In this document: positions 45,940 to 55,226 of the stretch, one piece after another
How positions within the stretch are numbered: the first letter of the stretch is position 1
How the letters are laid out: each line of letters opens with the position of its first letter
Origin: Ktedonobacteria bacterium brp13
GTDB lineage: Bacteria > Chloroflexota > Ktedonobacteria > Ktedonobacterales > Ktedonobacteraceae
Length of the DNA stretch: 64,000 bases
Assembly: GCA_015099395.1 (NCBI GenBank)
Contig: AP024096.1
Coordinates: forward strand, 3,286,001-3,350,000
Direction of reading: 5' to 3'
Made by a program: the position numbers and the translations under genes
The notes under the pieces: model-generated
What the model was told of the DNA's origin: nothing
Database searches by the model: none
Seen by the model: only the letters and a program-made list of their open reading frames with translations

Positions 45940-45995
45940 CTGTAGTGTAACAGAACCGCATAGTGGTCTAAGGATTACCTTAGATCACTATTACT
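45940..45995. repeat. 56-bp hairpin repeat, copy 1
   Basis: Contains AGTGGTCTAAGG-atta-CCTTAGATCACT, a long stem with a 4-nt loop. A second 56-bp copy lies at 46638-46693, on the other side of the osmC-like gene. It begins just after the ZIP gene stop and may act as a terminator. Confidence 0.65.
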
Positions 45996-46084
45996 CAATA
46001 CTGGCTGCAAAACCCTCTTGATGAAAAAGATGCACCACCCCGGATGAAAACGGCGTTTTCAGAAGAGGGGTGAGGTGGGCTGAG

Positions 46085-46510
46085 TTATTCGGTTGCCGTG
46101 TCTCGAATCTGGAAGTTGTGGATGATCGTAGCGCTACTACTGAGCATGACATTCGCACCGCAGTAACCTGTTGTGTCGAGATCGATTGCACGTTGAATGT
46201 TTTCGGGACGGAGATTTGAACCTGTGAAAATGTGGTTGACCCTTATCGTCGTAAATATCTTCGGGTCATCCTGCGAGCGCTCTCCATCAATTTGGATCTC
46301 ATAATCAGTCACATTCTGGCGCATCTTCTGCAAGATAGAAAGGATACCGGTACCCGAGCAACCTGCAAGAGCGACCAGAAGCATCTCCATAGGGCGAGCA
46401 CCCTGATTCTCTGTGCTCGCGTCCAGTACAATGCGATGACCACTGCCGGTTTCTATTGCAAAGCGCCTGTCTCCGATATTTTGCGCATGAACAGACATCT
46501 CGTTAGCCAT
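46085..46510 (-). CDS. OsmC/Ohr-family protein
   Basis: OsmC-family proteins reduce organic hydroperoxides through a Cys pair. The 141-residue protein has both expected Cys segments, EMLLVALAGCSGTGILSIL and GYCGANVMLSSSATI, and the fold's usual length. It belongs to the general OsmC branch; peroxide reduction is the family function. AAGGAG precedes the ATG. The gene sits between two copies of a 56-bp hairpin repeat. Confidence 0.85.
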   Translation of the reverse strand: MANEMSVHAQNIGDRRFAIETGSGHRIVLDASTENQGARPMEMLLVALAGCSGTGILSILQKMRQNVTDYEIQIDGERSQDDPKIFTTIRVNHIFTGSNLRPENIQRAIDLDTTGYCGANVMLSSSATIIHNFQIRDTATE

Positions 46511-46637
46511 ATAACGAACTCCTTTATATCTTAGATAGTTAGATAGGGGTAAGCTATTCTTCTATCTCATATTATCTACCATTGTCAAATTGGTCTTAAC
46601 CCGGAGAAATGAAGGGTATAAACTCGAAAGACTGGAC

Positions 46638-46693
46638 CTGTGGTGTAACGAAACGGAAAAGTGGTCTGAGGATTGCCTTAGACCACCATTACT
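46638..46693. repeat. 56-bp hairpin repeat, copy 2
   Basis: Contains AGTGGTCTGAGG-attg-CCTTAGACCACC. Compared with copy 1, substitutions in both arms leave the stem paired, using G-U at different positions. It lies in the gap between osmC and the XRE-type regulator. Confidence 0.65.
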
Positions 46694-46777
46694 AACATAA
46701 ACCAGAGATCCCGAAATTTAGTCAAGTTCATGCGTCCATGCCGAACCAGAGGCAGAACGCCATGTCTCCTCTCTCTG

Positions 46778-47638
46778 CTAATGCGCTGAAACGTTTGTGC
46801 TCGACTCCCCGCTAGCCATTGTTTCCAGAAAGCGTTGCAGTTTTGCTCGTGTCACGGCATTCGGTGCGTAGATCATGATCCTGATATCAGGGTTGCTGAG
46901 AACCTGCAAGGTGAGATGCTCAAACTCCAGGTGTCCCAGGGTCGGATGTTGCATGACTTTGTGGCCGTCCAGGGCACCACGCACATCGTGATGGGGCCAC
47001 CAACGGCAAAATTCAGGACTGATCTGTTTCAAATCCTCAATCATCTCCTCGAACCATCTATCGCCGGGATAGTGAGCACGAGCCGCACGAAACTCCGCTA
47101 ACGTGGCTCGCGCAACCATTTCCCAATTGGGGCGCTCCCGCATCGTCGGGCTGGTGAAGAGTCGCCAGATCAGGTTACGTGCATAAGGGGACGATGCTTC
47201 CGAAATGGCGAAGAGACCATCGGCAGCTTTGTTCCATGCCAGGTAGTCATACCGTCGTCCCATGACATACGCGGGAGTCGGGTTGAGGTCATCCAGCATC
47301 TGTTGGAGTGCCGGACTGACGCTCTCCTCCGAAGGGGACGCAGGGGAAGGAAGTGGTTGTCCGGCGAGGAGAAACAGATGCCGACGTTCATTCAGCGTCA
47401 GCCTGAGCGCCTGAGCAAGACTTTCCAGCACTTGCGCCGAGGGATGCACATCACGCCCCTGTTCTAGCCAGACGTACCAGGAGGTGCCAATATTGGCAAG
47501 TTGCGCGACCTCTTCGCGGCGCAATCCTGGCGTTCGTCGACGGATGCCAGGCGGCAGTCCCACATCAGTGGGAGAAAGGCGAGCTCGTCGCTGGCGTAAA
47601 AAATCAGCGAGGGTCTGACGACGCTCACGCTCCTGCAT
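46778..47638 (-). CDS. XRE-family regulator with MmyB-like sensor domain
   Basis: The 286-residue protein begins with an XRE helix-turn-helix (about 10-75: LADFLRQRRARLSPTDVGLPPG, RRTPGLRREEVAQLANIGTSWYVWLEQGRDVHPSAQVLESLAQAL). The C-terminal domain is MmyB-like, with YVMGRRYDYLAWNKAADGLF and RNLIWRLFTSP. Such proteins often respond to small ligands such as fatty acids and control a neighbouring oxidoreductase gene. The adjacent divergent LLM oxidoreductase is the likely target. AAGGAG precedes the ATG. Confidence 0.88.
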   Translation of the reverse strand: MQERERRQTLADFLRQRRARLSPTDVGLPPGIRRRTPGLRREEVAQLANIGTSWYVWLEQGRDVHPSAQVLESLAQALRLTLNERRHLFLLAGQPLPSPASPSEESVSPALQQMLDDLNPTPAYVMGRRYDYLAWNKAADGLFAISEASSPYARNLIWRLFTSPTMRERPNWEMVARATLAEFRAARAHYPGDRWFEEMIEDLKQISPEFCRWWPHHDVRGALDGHKVMQHPTLGHLEFEHLTLQVLSNPDIRIMIYAPNAVTRAKLQRFLETMASGESSTNVSAH

Positions 47639-47824
47639 GTCAGTTGCTCCTTATCCTGGTAGTTAGAGACCTATGATCAAGAAACACTGGTTCTGGTATC
47701 ACAAACAGAGTATATTCAAGCAGGGCATCTGCGTCAAGACAACACATCCATAGGCCGTACAAGATTGCTCCAAAAAGGCGCGAATGTCTTTCTTCCATTT
47801 TTAGCAGAATCGAGGGAATTGTTC

Positions 47825-48766
47825 ATGACGTTGAAATTTGGTTTGTCCCTGCCACAAGGCTGGACAATGGAACTGGCGAGGATCAAGGATCCAGTTGAAG
47901 CCTATGAAGCAATGACAAGTATTGCACAGACCGCCGACGAGGTGGGTTTTGAGTCCGCCTGGCTCGTCGATCACTTCCATACGATCCCGCAGCCATCGCA
48001 GGAAATAACGTTTGAGTGCTGGACTACCACTGCAGCCATTGCACGTGACACCAAGCGTATCCGCATCGGTCAGATGGTCACGTGCAATGGCTATCGTAAT
48101 CCTGCGCTGCTTGCAAAAATGGCCAGCACGGTCGATGTCCTGAGTCACGGGAGGCTCAACTTCGGTATTGGGGCCGGTTGGCACGAGCACGAATATCGAG
48201 CTTATGGCTACGACTATCCCGACGCACCCGACCGCCTACGCCTCCTACGCGAAGCAGTGCAGGTGATCCTGGCTATGTGGACTCAAGAAGAAGCAGCCTT
48301 TGAGGGTAAATATTACCAGGTACGCGGTGCTATCAATCAACCCAAAGGTGTCCAGAAACCACACATCCCTCTGCTGATCGGCGGAGGCGGCGAAAGAGTC
48401 ACACTCAAACTGGTTGCGCAGTACGGCGATGCCTGTAACGTGTCTGGTGATCTGAAGACCATCGAGCATAAGTTTGCAGTGATCAAAGAACACTGCGAGA
48501 CCATTGGGCGCGATTACGAGAGCATTCACCGCACAGTAACCCTTGCCTGTTCTCTCGGAGAAACTGACGAACAGGCAAAGGCAAAATTCCCTGTCGCGCT
48601 CCTGGGTCGCCCCATTGCAGCTGGCGCGCTGATCGGTAGCCCGGATACTCTTCGCCAACGCCTGGCCGAGTTGGAGGCTGCAGGTGTCCAGGAAGTGATA
48701 CTTGGATTCACTGATGTCCTGCAACTGGATTCGCTGCGCTTTTTTGCGCAAGAGTTCATTGCGTAA
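47825..48766 (+). CDS. LLM-class flavin/F420-dependent oxidoreductase
   Basis: Luciferase-like TIM-barrel oxidoreductase of 313 residues. Motifs are LKFGLSLPQGW, ESAWLVDHFHTIPQPS, RIRIGQMVTCNGYRNPALLAKMASTVDVLSHGRLNFGIGAGWHEHEY and the later PLLIGGGGERVTLKLVAQYGDACN. These fit the F420-dependent subgroup, although FMN use is not excluded. An outer ATG at 47765 would add 20 residues; ATG at 47825 with AGGGAA upstream fits the family start. It is divergent from the XRE/MmyB-type regulator. Confidence 0.88.
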   Translation: MTLKFGLSLPQGWTMELARIKDPVEAYEAMTSIAQTADEVGFESAWLVDHFHTIPQPSQEITFECWTTTAAIARDTKRIRIGQMVTCNGYRNPALLAKMASTVDVLSHGRLNFGIGAGWHEHEYRAYGYDYPDAPDRLRLLREAVQVILAMWTQEEAAFEGKYYQVRGAINQPKGVQKPHIPLLIGGGGERVTLKLVAQYGDACNVSGDLKTIEHKFAVIKEHCETIGRDYESIHRTVTLACSLGETDEQAKAKFPVALLGRPIAAGALIGSPDTLRQRLAELEAAGVQEVILGFTDVLQLDSLRFFAQEFIA

Positions 48767-48929
48767 GCTGGAGAAAGAGGGGCCAATGGAACAAAGGTAG
48801 CATGCTCAAAGGCTGAGTGGCATCGTAAAGCCTGAGATGAGTATGCTACCCCAACGAACCGCTTGACAGGCCGGAGGCAAGTGACTAAGCTATGATGCGG
48901 TAATGAAAAGAGGGGATACAGAGATCCAT

Positions 48930-49808
48930 ATGAGCAAGCAATCACAATATATTCACGCCATCCATGATGCCTACCCTGATTTCAGCATTGAAACGGTACA
49001 GATCAATCAGAATGGACAGTTCAATGACATTCTGATGGTCAACAACGAGAGTATCTTTCGCTTTCCGAAAACATCGCGTGAGGCGGCCAAGCTAGTGACG
49101 GAAACCGCTCTTTTGCGAAGTTTACAAAGCTACAACACACTGCCAATTCCCGATCCAATCTATCGGAGCAAGGAAACCGCTTCGATCGGTCAGATCTTTA
49201 TGGGCTACCGTCTCCTGCCAGGAGAGCCACTCTGGCCCAAAACGTTAGACGCTCTGAAAGACGAAGAAGTGCAACATCTGGCAGATCAACTGGCGACGTT
49301 TCTCCACCAGTTACATGCCATCTCTGTGGAAGCCCTTGAGGTGAAGCTTCCAGACTTTCAGGGGTGTGAGCAGTGGCGAGATTTGTACGCCCGTTTTCGG
49401 AGCAAGCTGTTCCCTTTCATGAGAGCAGATGCTCGCAAGTGGGTAACCGAGCAATTTGAAGGTTTCCTGGGCGATAAAAGCAACTGTAGCTATACACCGG
49501 CCCTCGTTCATGGCGATTTTGGGCGCACCAACATTCTCTACGACGCCAGAACAAACAGCATCAGTGGCATCATCGACTTCAGCTCAGCAGGATGGGGTGA
49601 TCCCGCTGTCGATTTTGCTGCTATTCTCAGTCCTGTCTGCTATGGAGAGCCATTTCTTGAACGCTTTTCTGTCCACTATCCAGGCATCGAGGCTGTATTA
49701 TCACGAGCACGATTCTATGTGGGAACGTTCGCGTTGCAGGAGGCATTGTATGGCCTGGAAGATGAGGATCAAGAGGCTTTTGAGAGCGGGATTGCGGAAT
49801 ATCGGTAA
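48930..49808 (+). CDS. APH-fold phosphotransferase
   Basis: The 292-residue protein has the aminoglycoside-phosphotransferase fold. The N-lobe contains ESIFRFPKTSREAAKL, the catalytic loop VHGDFGRTNILYD (H194, D196) and the metal-binding ISGIIDFSSAGWGDPAVDFA. Family members phosphorylate antibiotics, homoserine, choline or other small molecules; I cannot tell which. The outer ATG at 48903 lacks a ribosome-binding site. ATG at 48930 follows GAGGGGAT at a long distance, so the start is uncertain by nine residues. The gene is isolated and convergent with the next one. Confidence 0.8.
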   Translation: MSKQSQYIHAIHDAYPDFSIETVQINQNGQFNDILMVNNESIFRFPKTSREAAKLVTETALLRSLQSYNTLPIPDPIYRSKETASIGQIFMGYRLLPGEPLWPKTLDALKDEEVQHLADQLATFLHQLHAISVEALEVKLPDFQGCEQWRDLYARFRSKLFPFMRADARKWVTEQFEGFLGDKSNCSYTPALVHGDFGRTNILYDARTNSISGIIDFSSAGWGDPAVDFAAILSPVCYGEPFLERFSVHYPGIEAVLSRARFYVGTFALQEALYGLEDEDQEAFESGIAEYR

Positions 49809-49942
49809 TAGCAGACAGTGCGCCCAATGGTCTCCCAAGGGTATTCCATTCATTTAGGCGACGACCTTAGAATGAAAAGAAAGCGCTACTTTGCTCCCTG
49901 GTGACACGTTATGTAGCGCTCCCCTATACAAATAATACGCGT

Positions 49943-51382
49943 TTAGCGTAATACGCTCTGTAACGCTGCACGCGCTGCGAAATAGCCACACATTCCATGC
50001 ACACCACCGCCTGGAGGCGTCGATGATGAGCAGATAAAGATATCTTTGGCCGGTGTGCTATAAGGAACGATGCGTACGGTTGGTCTTGTAAACAGCTGAC
50101 CAAGATCCAAAACCCCACCGTTGATATCACCACCGATATAGTTGGCGTTGTAGCGTTCAAGCGCTTGCGGATTACTGATGTGTCGCGCCAGGATACGATC
50201 CCGGAAACCAGGCGCGAAACGTTCAAGCTGCGCTTCGATAGCTGCAGTCATATCGACCGTCGAACCATTCGGTACGTGGCAGTAGACCCAGGCCGTATGC
50301 TTACCCTCTGGAGCTCTGCTGTCATCAAAAAGACTCTGCTGCGCGACCAGCACATACGGACGCTCAGAGTGCTCACCACGCCAGACCTGCCGTTCAGCAT
50401 CTGCTATCTCTTCTAATGTCGCACCCACGTGAACAGTTCCTGCTTGCAAACAAGCAGCCGCACGCCAGGGGATAGGTCCATCCAGGGCATAATCGATCTT
50501 AAAAGCTCCGGGACCATAACGATAGCGGCTCAGACTACGCTGATAGCCCGCTGGCAGACGCGATCCTGCAATACGTAAAAGCTGACGTGGCGTTACATCA
50601 AAAAGATAGGCACGCGCACGTGGCAAGGCATCAATACTCTTGACCTCCGTGTCGGTCATGATCTCACCACCCAGAAAACGCAGGTAGGCCGCCAGCGCAT
50701 CGACTATCCGCTGCGAACCACCACGCGGCATAGGCCAACCATAGACATGCGCTAACGTCGCCAGCAACAGACCGGCAGCGGAACTACTTACCTTTTCGAG
50801 CGGCAGCATAGAGTGGGCGCACAGACCTGCTAGCACAGCTCGTGCACGTTCTCCTTTAAAAGTATGCACCAATAATTCATGCGCAGGCCGGAGAGCATTC
50901 AAACTAAACGGCGTAAGTGCCAGGGGATGCTGCAAGATTGGACCCGGACGCAATGGACCCAGGAAAGCATCCGCAATCATAGGCCAGTGCTCAACAACGG
51001 GCGTAATAAAACGCTCGTAGGCGTGTGCATCGAGCCCCATAGATTGGGCGGACTCAGCAATTGAGCGGGTCAGGGTCACTGCGCTACCATCATCCAGCGG
51101 ATGCGCCACAGAGAGCGGAGGCTGCACCCACTCCAGACCGTACTGCTCCAGCGGCAACGTCCGCAGAAACGGTGAGCCGATTCCCAACGGATGCACTGCA
51201 GAGCAGACATCATGTTGAAAACCAGGTAAGGTCAACTCCCTGGTCCGTGAGCCGCCACCGATCGTCTCACTCGCCTCCACGACCAGCACCGAGCGTCCGG
51301 CTTGTGCCAGATCAACTGCGGCCGCTAACCCATTCGGACCAGCGCCGATGACAACCGCATCATATTGATACAATGTAGACAT
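49943..51382 (-). CDS. Phytoene-desaturase-like FAD oxidoreductase
   Basis: The 479-residue flavoprotein starts with the dinucleotide-binding motif YDAVVIGAGPNGLAAAVDLAQAGRSVLVVEA and ends with STPPGGGVHGMCGYFAARAAL, the typical CrtI-like C-terminal FAD-contact region. It belongs to the NAD(P)/FAD-dependent oxidoreductase branch often annotated as phytoene dehydrogenase. No carotenoid genes are nearby, so the substrate is unclear. GGATAGGATG precedes the ATG. Confidence 0.85.
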   Translation of the reverse strand: MSTLYQYDAVVIGAGPNGLAAAVDLAQAGRSVLVVEASETIGGGSRTRELTLPGFQHDVCSAVHPLGIGSPFLRTLPLEQYGLEWVQPPLSVAHPLDDGSAVTLTRSIAESAQSMGLDAHAYERFITPVVEHWPMIADAFLGPLRPGPILQHPLALTPFSLNALRPAHELLVHTFKGERARAVLAGLCAHSMLPLEKVSSSAAGLLLATLAHVYGWPMPRGGSQRIVDALAAYLRFLGGEIMTDTEVKSIDALPRARAYLFDVTPRQLLRIAGSRLPAGYQRSLSRYRYGPGAFKIDYALDGPIPWRAAACLQAGTVHVGATLEEIADAERQVWRGEHSERPYVLVAQQSLFDDSRAPEGKHTAWVYCHVPNGSTVDMTAAIEAQLERFAPGFRDRILARHISNPQALERYNANYIGGDINGGVLDLGQLFTRPTVRIVPYSTPAKDIFICSSSTPPGGGVHGMCGYFAARAALQSVLR

Positions 51383-51492
51383 AATTCATCCTATCCCTTT
51401 ATCATGATTGTGCGACATTGCTACAATACTACAATGCCACACAATCATCGTACAGCAAAAGGCCTCTCACCTATCTATACGTCTGCCCTATA

Positions 51493-51501
51493 TGTTATAA
51501 T
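51493..51501 (+). promoter_or_regulatory. Extended -10 immediately before moaD; likely leaderless transcript
   Basis: TGTTATAAT ends only six bases before the moaD ATG. A transcription start about seven bases after the -10 would coincide with the ATG. No Shine-Dalgarno lies between them, so the mRNA is probably leaderless. Confidence 0.65.
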
Positions 51502-51507
51502 CGGGCC

Positions 51508-51762
51508 ATGATAAACATACGCATCCGCTATTTTGCGTCATTACGCGATATCGTAGGCACCAGCGAAGAGTTGCTAACAGTTGAGGAGCAGACTCAGGTC
51601 GCTGACGTGCGTGCACTCTTAGTGAGACGCTATCCACAGCTCCAACCGGTACTGGAACGGAGCGTGAATGCCGTCAACCATCGCTATGTGAAAGTAGAGA
51701 CGGAACTCCATGCAGGCGATGAAATAGTCTTTATCCCACCCACAGGAGGAGGTCGCGCATGA
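51508..51762 (+). CDS. moaD: Molybdopterin synthase small subunit MoaD
   Basis: Ubiquitin-like sulfur carrier that donates sulfur to precursor Z with MoaE. The 84-residue protein has IRIRYFASLRDIVGTSEE at the start and the C-terminal strand HAGDEIVFIPPTGGG. Normal MoaD ends in Gly-Gly, whose carboxyl end is thiocarboxylated; here two residues (Arg-Ala) follow the glycines. ATG at 51508 is preceded by an extended -10 rather than a ribosome-binding site, so it may be translated from a leaderless mRNA. An outer start at 51418 lacks family support. The stop overlaps the moaE ATG. Confidence 0.88.
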   Translation: MINIRIRYFASLRDIVGTSEELLTVEEQTQVADVRALLVRRYPQLQPVLERSVNAVNHRYVKVETELHAGDEIVFIPPTGGGRA

Positions 51763-52172
51763 AACCCATTATCACACTAACCGCTCAACCCCTGGACCGG
51801 GCAGCCCTGGTCGATGCTGTCAGCTATCCTGGCGCGGGCGGTATCGTGATCTTCGAGGGCATTGTACGCGATAACGCACGCGGCAAACAGGTACGTTACC
51901 TGGAATATGAGATCTATGAAGAGATGGCGCGCGAACAGATTAAAGCTATCATCCAGGAGGCTCAGCAGCGCTTTGGCGTAGAACGTGTCGCCGTCGCCCA
52001 CCGCAGTGGTCGCTTAGAGATAGGCGAGGCCAGCGTCATTATTGTTGTTGCCACCCCCCATCGCGGTGAAGCCTTCGAGGCGTGCCGCTACATCATCGAT
52101 ACGCTCAAAGCCACCGTCCCTATCTGGAAAAAAGAGGTTGCCACCAACGGAGAAGAATGGGTCGAGGGCTAA
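51759..52172 (+). CDS. moaE: Molybdopterin synthase large subunit MoaE
   Basis: Catalytic subunit that inserts two sulfurs into precursor Z to make molybdopterin. The 137-residue protein has GAGGIVIFEGIVRDNARGKQVRYLEYEIYEEMA, VAVAHRSGRLEIGEASVIIVVATPHRGEAFEACRYIIDTLKATVPIWKKE, all typical. The ATG overlaps the moaD stop by four bases (ATGA), so the two subunits are coupled. No other molybdenum-cofactor gene is in the window. Confidence 0.95.
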   Translation: MKPIITLTAQPLDRAALVDAVSYPGAGGIVIFEGIVRDNARGKQVRYLEYEIYEEMAREQIKAIIQEAQQRFGVERVAVAHRSGRLEIGEASVIIVVATPHRGEAFEACRYIIDTLKATVPIWKKEVATNGEEWVEG

Positions 52173-52344
52173 GCCATCAGCAACGCCCTACCAACAGCAG
52201 CATCGCTCAAAACTATATGTTATACTTGCTTGTACAGCAAGAAAAGTTCAGTTCTGATCAATGGAGCGTTGCGTATCCTGAGTATTGAAGTGTGAGCGCA
52301 GTACTCAGGAGTAAGTCCAGCGTATCTTTTGGAGGTTGCGTTTC

Positions 52345-53193
52345 ATGAACTTACTAGAAAAACAGTCTCAACTCAACCAACTCTTCTCCCAAAACCCTGT
52401 GAATGCAGCCTACCTGTCGGGCACACTCTCCAATCGGACCACGTTTGGTCACCTCAAAGACATTGATGTCGCTATTCTATTGATGGATCAAATTAAAAGA
52501 GAACAGTTTCTCGATTACCAACTCTACTTTTTAAGCGAGCTTACAAAACGGCTTGAGTCGGATAGCATCGATGTCGTCATCCTCAATCAAGCTTCACTCC
52601 TATTGAAATTACAAGTCATCAAGTTTGGACAGATTCTCTTCAGCCGCAACGAGAAATACCGCGTCTCGTTTGAGACGCGTGCAGTGATGGATTACCTGGA
52701 CTTCCAGAAGCTGGACGAGATACAGAATCAGGCCCTGAGCCGCCGCCTCTATAGCCAGATGCTTCCACTGGATCGCGAGATGATTCAACATTCACTCCAC
52801 CAGTTGCGGATGGCACTACAACATCTGCAAGAGCTTGTGAACCATACACGTGAGGAGTTTGTGAACGACTATCATGTCTATGCCCTGGCAGAGCGCTATC
52901 TGCAACTGGCTATCGAAGCCTGCTTCTTTACCTGTAGCACCATTATTGCAGCCTACGGTTTCAAACGCGCTGAAGAGTATCATGAACTGCTGAGCGTCCT
53001 GGCACAGCAACATGTGATCCCATCATTGCTGGCATATCGGCTTGAAGTACTGACCAATCTACGGGAGCCACTGCTACACGATCCGGAACGTGTCGATCAT
53101 GATCTCCTCTATGACTATATCCACCACCATCTACCAGACTTACAGGCGTTTATAGAGGCGATTGAGAAAAAAGCAGAGGGGACAGGAGTGTAA
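52345..53193 (+). CDS. Fused MNT nucleotidyltransferase-HEPN protein
   Basis: The 282-residue protein joins a minimal nucleotidyltransferase domain (about 1-110) to a HEPN domain (about 130-265). The first has LSGTLSNRTTFGHLKDIDVAIL, matching the GS/T...DxD pattern. The second has LREPLLHDPERVDHDLLYDYI, matching the Rx4-6H motif and following region of HepT/DUF86. Normally these are separate genes: an RNase toxin HepT and an AMP-transferring antitoxin MntA. Here they form one chain. ATG at 52345 has GGAGG nine bases upstream. Both catalytic signatures look intact; activity is inferred. Confidence 0.8.
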   Translation: MNLLEKQSQLNQLFSQNPVNAAYLSGTLSNRTTFGHLKDIDVAILLMDQIKREQFLDYQLYFLSELTKRLESDSIDVVILNQASLLLKLQVIKFGQILFSRNEKYRVSFETRAVMDYLDFQKLDEIQNQALSRRLYSQMLPLDREMIQHSLHQLRMALQHLQELVNHTREEFVNDYHVYALAERYLQLAIEACFFTCSTIIAAYGFKRAEEYHELLSVLAQQHVIPSLLAYRLEVLTNLREPLLHDPERVDHDLLYDYIHHHLPDLQAFIEAIEKKAEGTGV

Positions 53194-53249
53194 ACGACCA
53201 CTGAACGAAAGACTCAGTGGCGGCAAAATGGGATTATACGAGTAAATAA

Positions 53250-53293
53250 GGAGGGCACGTAGGCTAACAGAACAGTTAGCACGTAATCCCTCC
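53250..53293. terminator. Inverted repeat between convergent genes
   Basis: GGAGGG pairs with CCCTCC, and inside it CTAAC pairs with GTTAG around AGAACA. It lies between the MNT-HEPN gene and the TPR gene and may stop both transcripts. No strong U-tract is present. Confidence 0.5.
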
Positions 53294-53338
53294 CTGCCGA
53301 TCTGACGTGTGCGAGGAGCTGCAGCGCCAATGGCCGCA

Positions 53339-54802
53339 TTATTCGCCGTTGGCTGCACGTAGCTCATTGGCCTGACCCAGTGCTTGAGCAGCATCTTCTG
53401 GACGTCCCAGGCTCTCATAGATCTGCGCCATCGTCTCATAGGCCGTAATCATTGAAGGGTCCATCGAGACCGCCTGCTGCACTGTATCCAGCGCCTCATT
53501 GTAGCGTTTGACTTCGTGCAACGTATCGGCCAGATCGTTATAGTAATCAGCATTCAACGGATCGCTCTCAATCGCGTTCTGATAGCTCTCTATAGCCTCA
53601 TCATAACGTCCTAGAGAGTCATAGGCTGTCGCCAGCTGGTAATACCCCTCTGGATCATCTTCTGAGTGCTTCAACAGCTTCTCAGACGTCTGTATAGCCT
53701 CTTCATAGCGTCCCAGAGCATTGTACGTCTCAGCTAGACCAGCATAAGCAGCCGCCATGTCGTCGCCCTGAACATCACCACGATCCGCCTGATCAACCAG
53801 CTCCTGATAGATAGCCAGCGCATCCTCAAAACGCTCGGTCTCCAGATACGACTCAGCCAGGCTAAAGCTGGTTGTTATGCGCTGTGGATCGAGATCATGA
53901 GCACGCAGATAGGCATCGATCGCCTCTTGATAACGGCCCTGCAATGAACGCCAGGTTCCCAGATGCTCCAGAGCATCAGCGTCTTCCGGATCAAGAGCAA
54001 CAATGCGGCTGTAGACATCGGCAGCCTGATCACGATCCCCCATCTGCTCATAGATAGCGGCTAGCGCATCGTAACCAATACGGGCATCTGGCTCCAGATT
54101 CAGAATCTGGTTCGCGGACGAGAGGGCATCATTATAGCGACGCATGTCAAGATAGATGCTGGACAGATCCACATAGCGCGCAGGCTCGGTGGGATTCTCA
54201 TCAATCTTGCGCTCCTGATCCATTACACGCCGCCACTGCTCATTGATGCGCTCACGAGTATCGTTCAGATTCGCACTCGCCAGCTTATTATCAGGATTGA
54301 GCATCAATGCCTGCCGATAAGCCATCACAGCATCCTGGTACAGGAATTGAGCACGATACGTATCGCCAGCGTTTAAATATAACTCATCATTCTGAGGATC
54401 GAGCTCCATTGCCTGTTGTATCGTCTCAAGAGACTCCTCATGCATCTCAAGCTCACCGTACAGGTTCGCCAGATTAACATAGGCATCAACAAGCTCAGGA
54501 TTAAGATCGATCGCCCGACGATAGCCCGCAATAGCTGTCTCTATATCACCGAGGTATTGCTGGGCCAGCGCAAGATTGTAACGTGCCCGTGCGTTATCAG
54601 GTCCCAACTCGACGGCCTGCGCAAACGCCTCTGCCGCCGTCTCATAATCACCAGCCTCTGCCGCTGTGTTCCCGCGATTCGTCCATGATTGCTCATCATT
54701 CGCGAGCTCGTTGCGGTTCACGAAACGAATAGGAACACCATTAGATGTATTATTCTGGTCCACTTTACCTGTCGTATTGGACTCATCATGAATATCACTC
54801 AT
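53339..54802 (-). CDS. TPR-repeat protein
   Basis: The 487-residue protein consists almost entirely of tetratricopeptide repeats of 34 residues. Successive units include YNLALAQQYLGDIETAIAGYRRAIDLNPE, YVNLANLYGELEMHEESLETIQQAMELDPQ and AYAGLAETYNALGRYEEAIQTSEKLL; about twelve units are visible. There is no signal peptide or membrane segment, so it is probably cytoplasmic and acts as an interaction scaffold. No catalytic domain is present. AGAGGAG precedes the ATG. Confidence 0.85.
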   Translation of the reverse strand: MSDIHDESNTTGKVDQNNTSNGVPIRFVNRNELANDEQSWTNRGNTAAEAGDYETAAEAFAQAVELGPDNARARYNLALAQQYLGDIETAIAGYRRAIDLNPELVDAYVNLANLYGELEMHEESLETIQQAMELDPQNDELYLNAGDTYRAQFLYQDAVMAYRQALMLNPDNKLASANLNDTRERINEQWRRVMDQERKIDENPTEPARYVDLSSIYLDMRRYNDALSSANQILNLEPDARIGYDALAAIYEQMGDRDQAADVYSRIVALDPEDADALEHLGTWRSLQGRYQEAIDAYLRAHDLDPQRITTSFSLAESYLETERFEDALAIYQELVDQADRGDVQGDDMAAAYAGLAETYNALGRYEEAIQTSEKLLKHSEDDPEGYYQLATAYDSLGRYDEAIESYQNAIESDPLNADYYNDLADTLHEVKRYNEALDTVQQAVSMDPSMITAYETMAQIYESLGRPEDAAQALGQANELRAANGE

Positions 54803-55226
54803 ACCGGCTCCTCTTAACCTTCTATAATAATTGCATTATCCGCAAGTACACACTGAATCTTTGCTAGTATAGCATACGTCACACCAAATTATTAACAAGA
54901 CCAATTTCTTCCCTCAAATAGCCAGCCAATGCTAGAAGCCGACACAGCAAGAATAGCCATCAAGGTTTTTAACCCCCTAATGGCTCATTTGGGGACAAAT
55001 TTTCACGTTAGTATAGCACTTCAAAAAACCATTACACGTGCGATACTTCACCCACAGGCTTTTTGCTTATTCCCTTTTTCCTACCTTGAGAACGCAACTT
55101 AGAGAACGCAACTTAATTTTGAACCAGAATGGTAAAAAGGCTACCTAAACCCGCTTCAATCCTAGATCAAACAAACACTAACCTCCAACACACTAGACCA
55201 TGTTATAATAAAGAAAGCATGAAATC
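54803..55226 (+). other. Intergenic region and hicA promoter
   Basis: This gap of about 420 bp lies between the TPR gene (minus) and hicA (plus) and has no supported gene. TGTTATAAT at 55201-55209, 17 bp before the hicA start, is an extended -10 promoter of the same kind as those before moaD and glyA. Confidence 0.5.
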
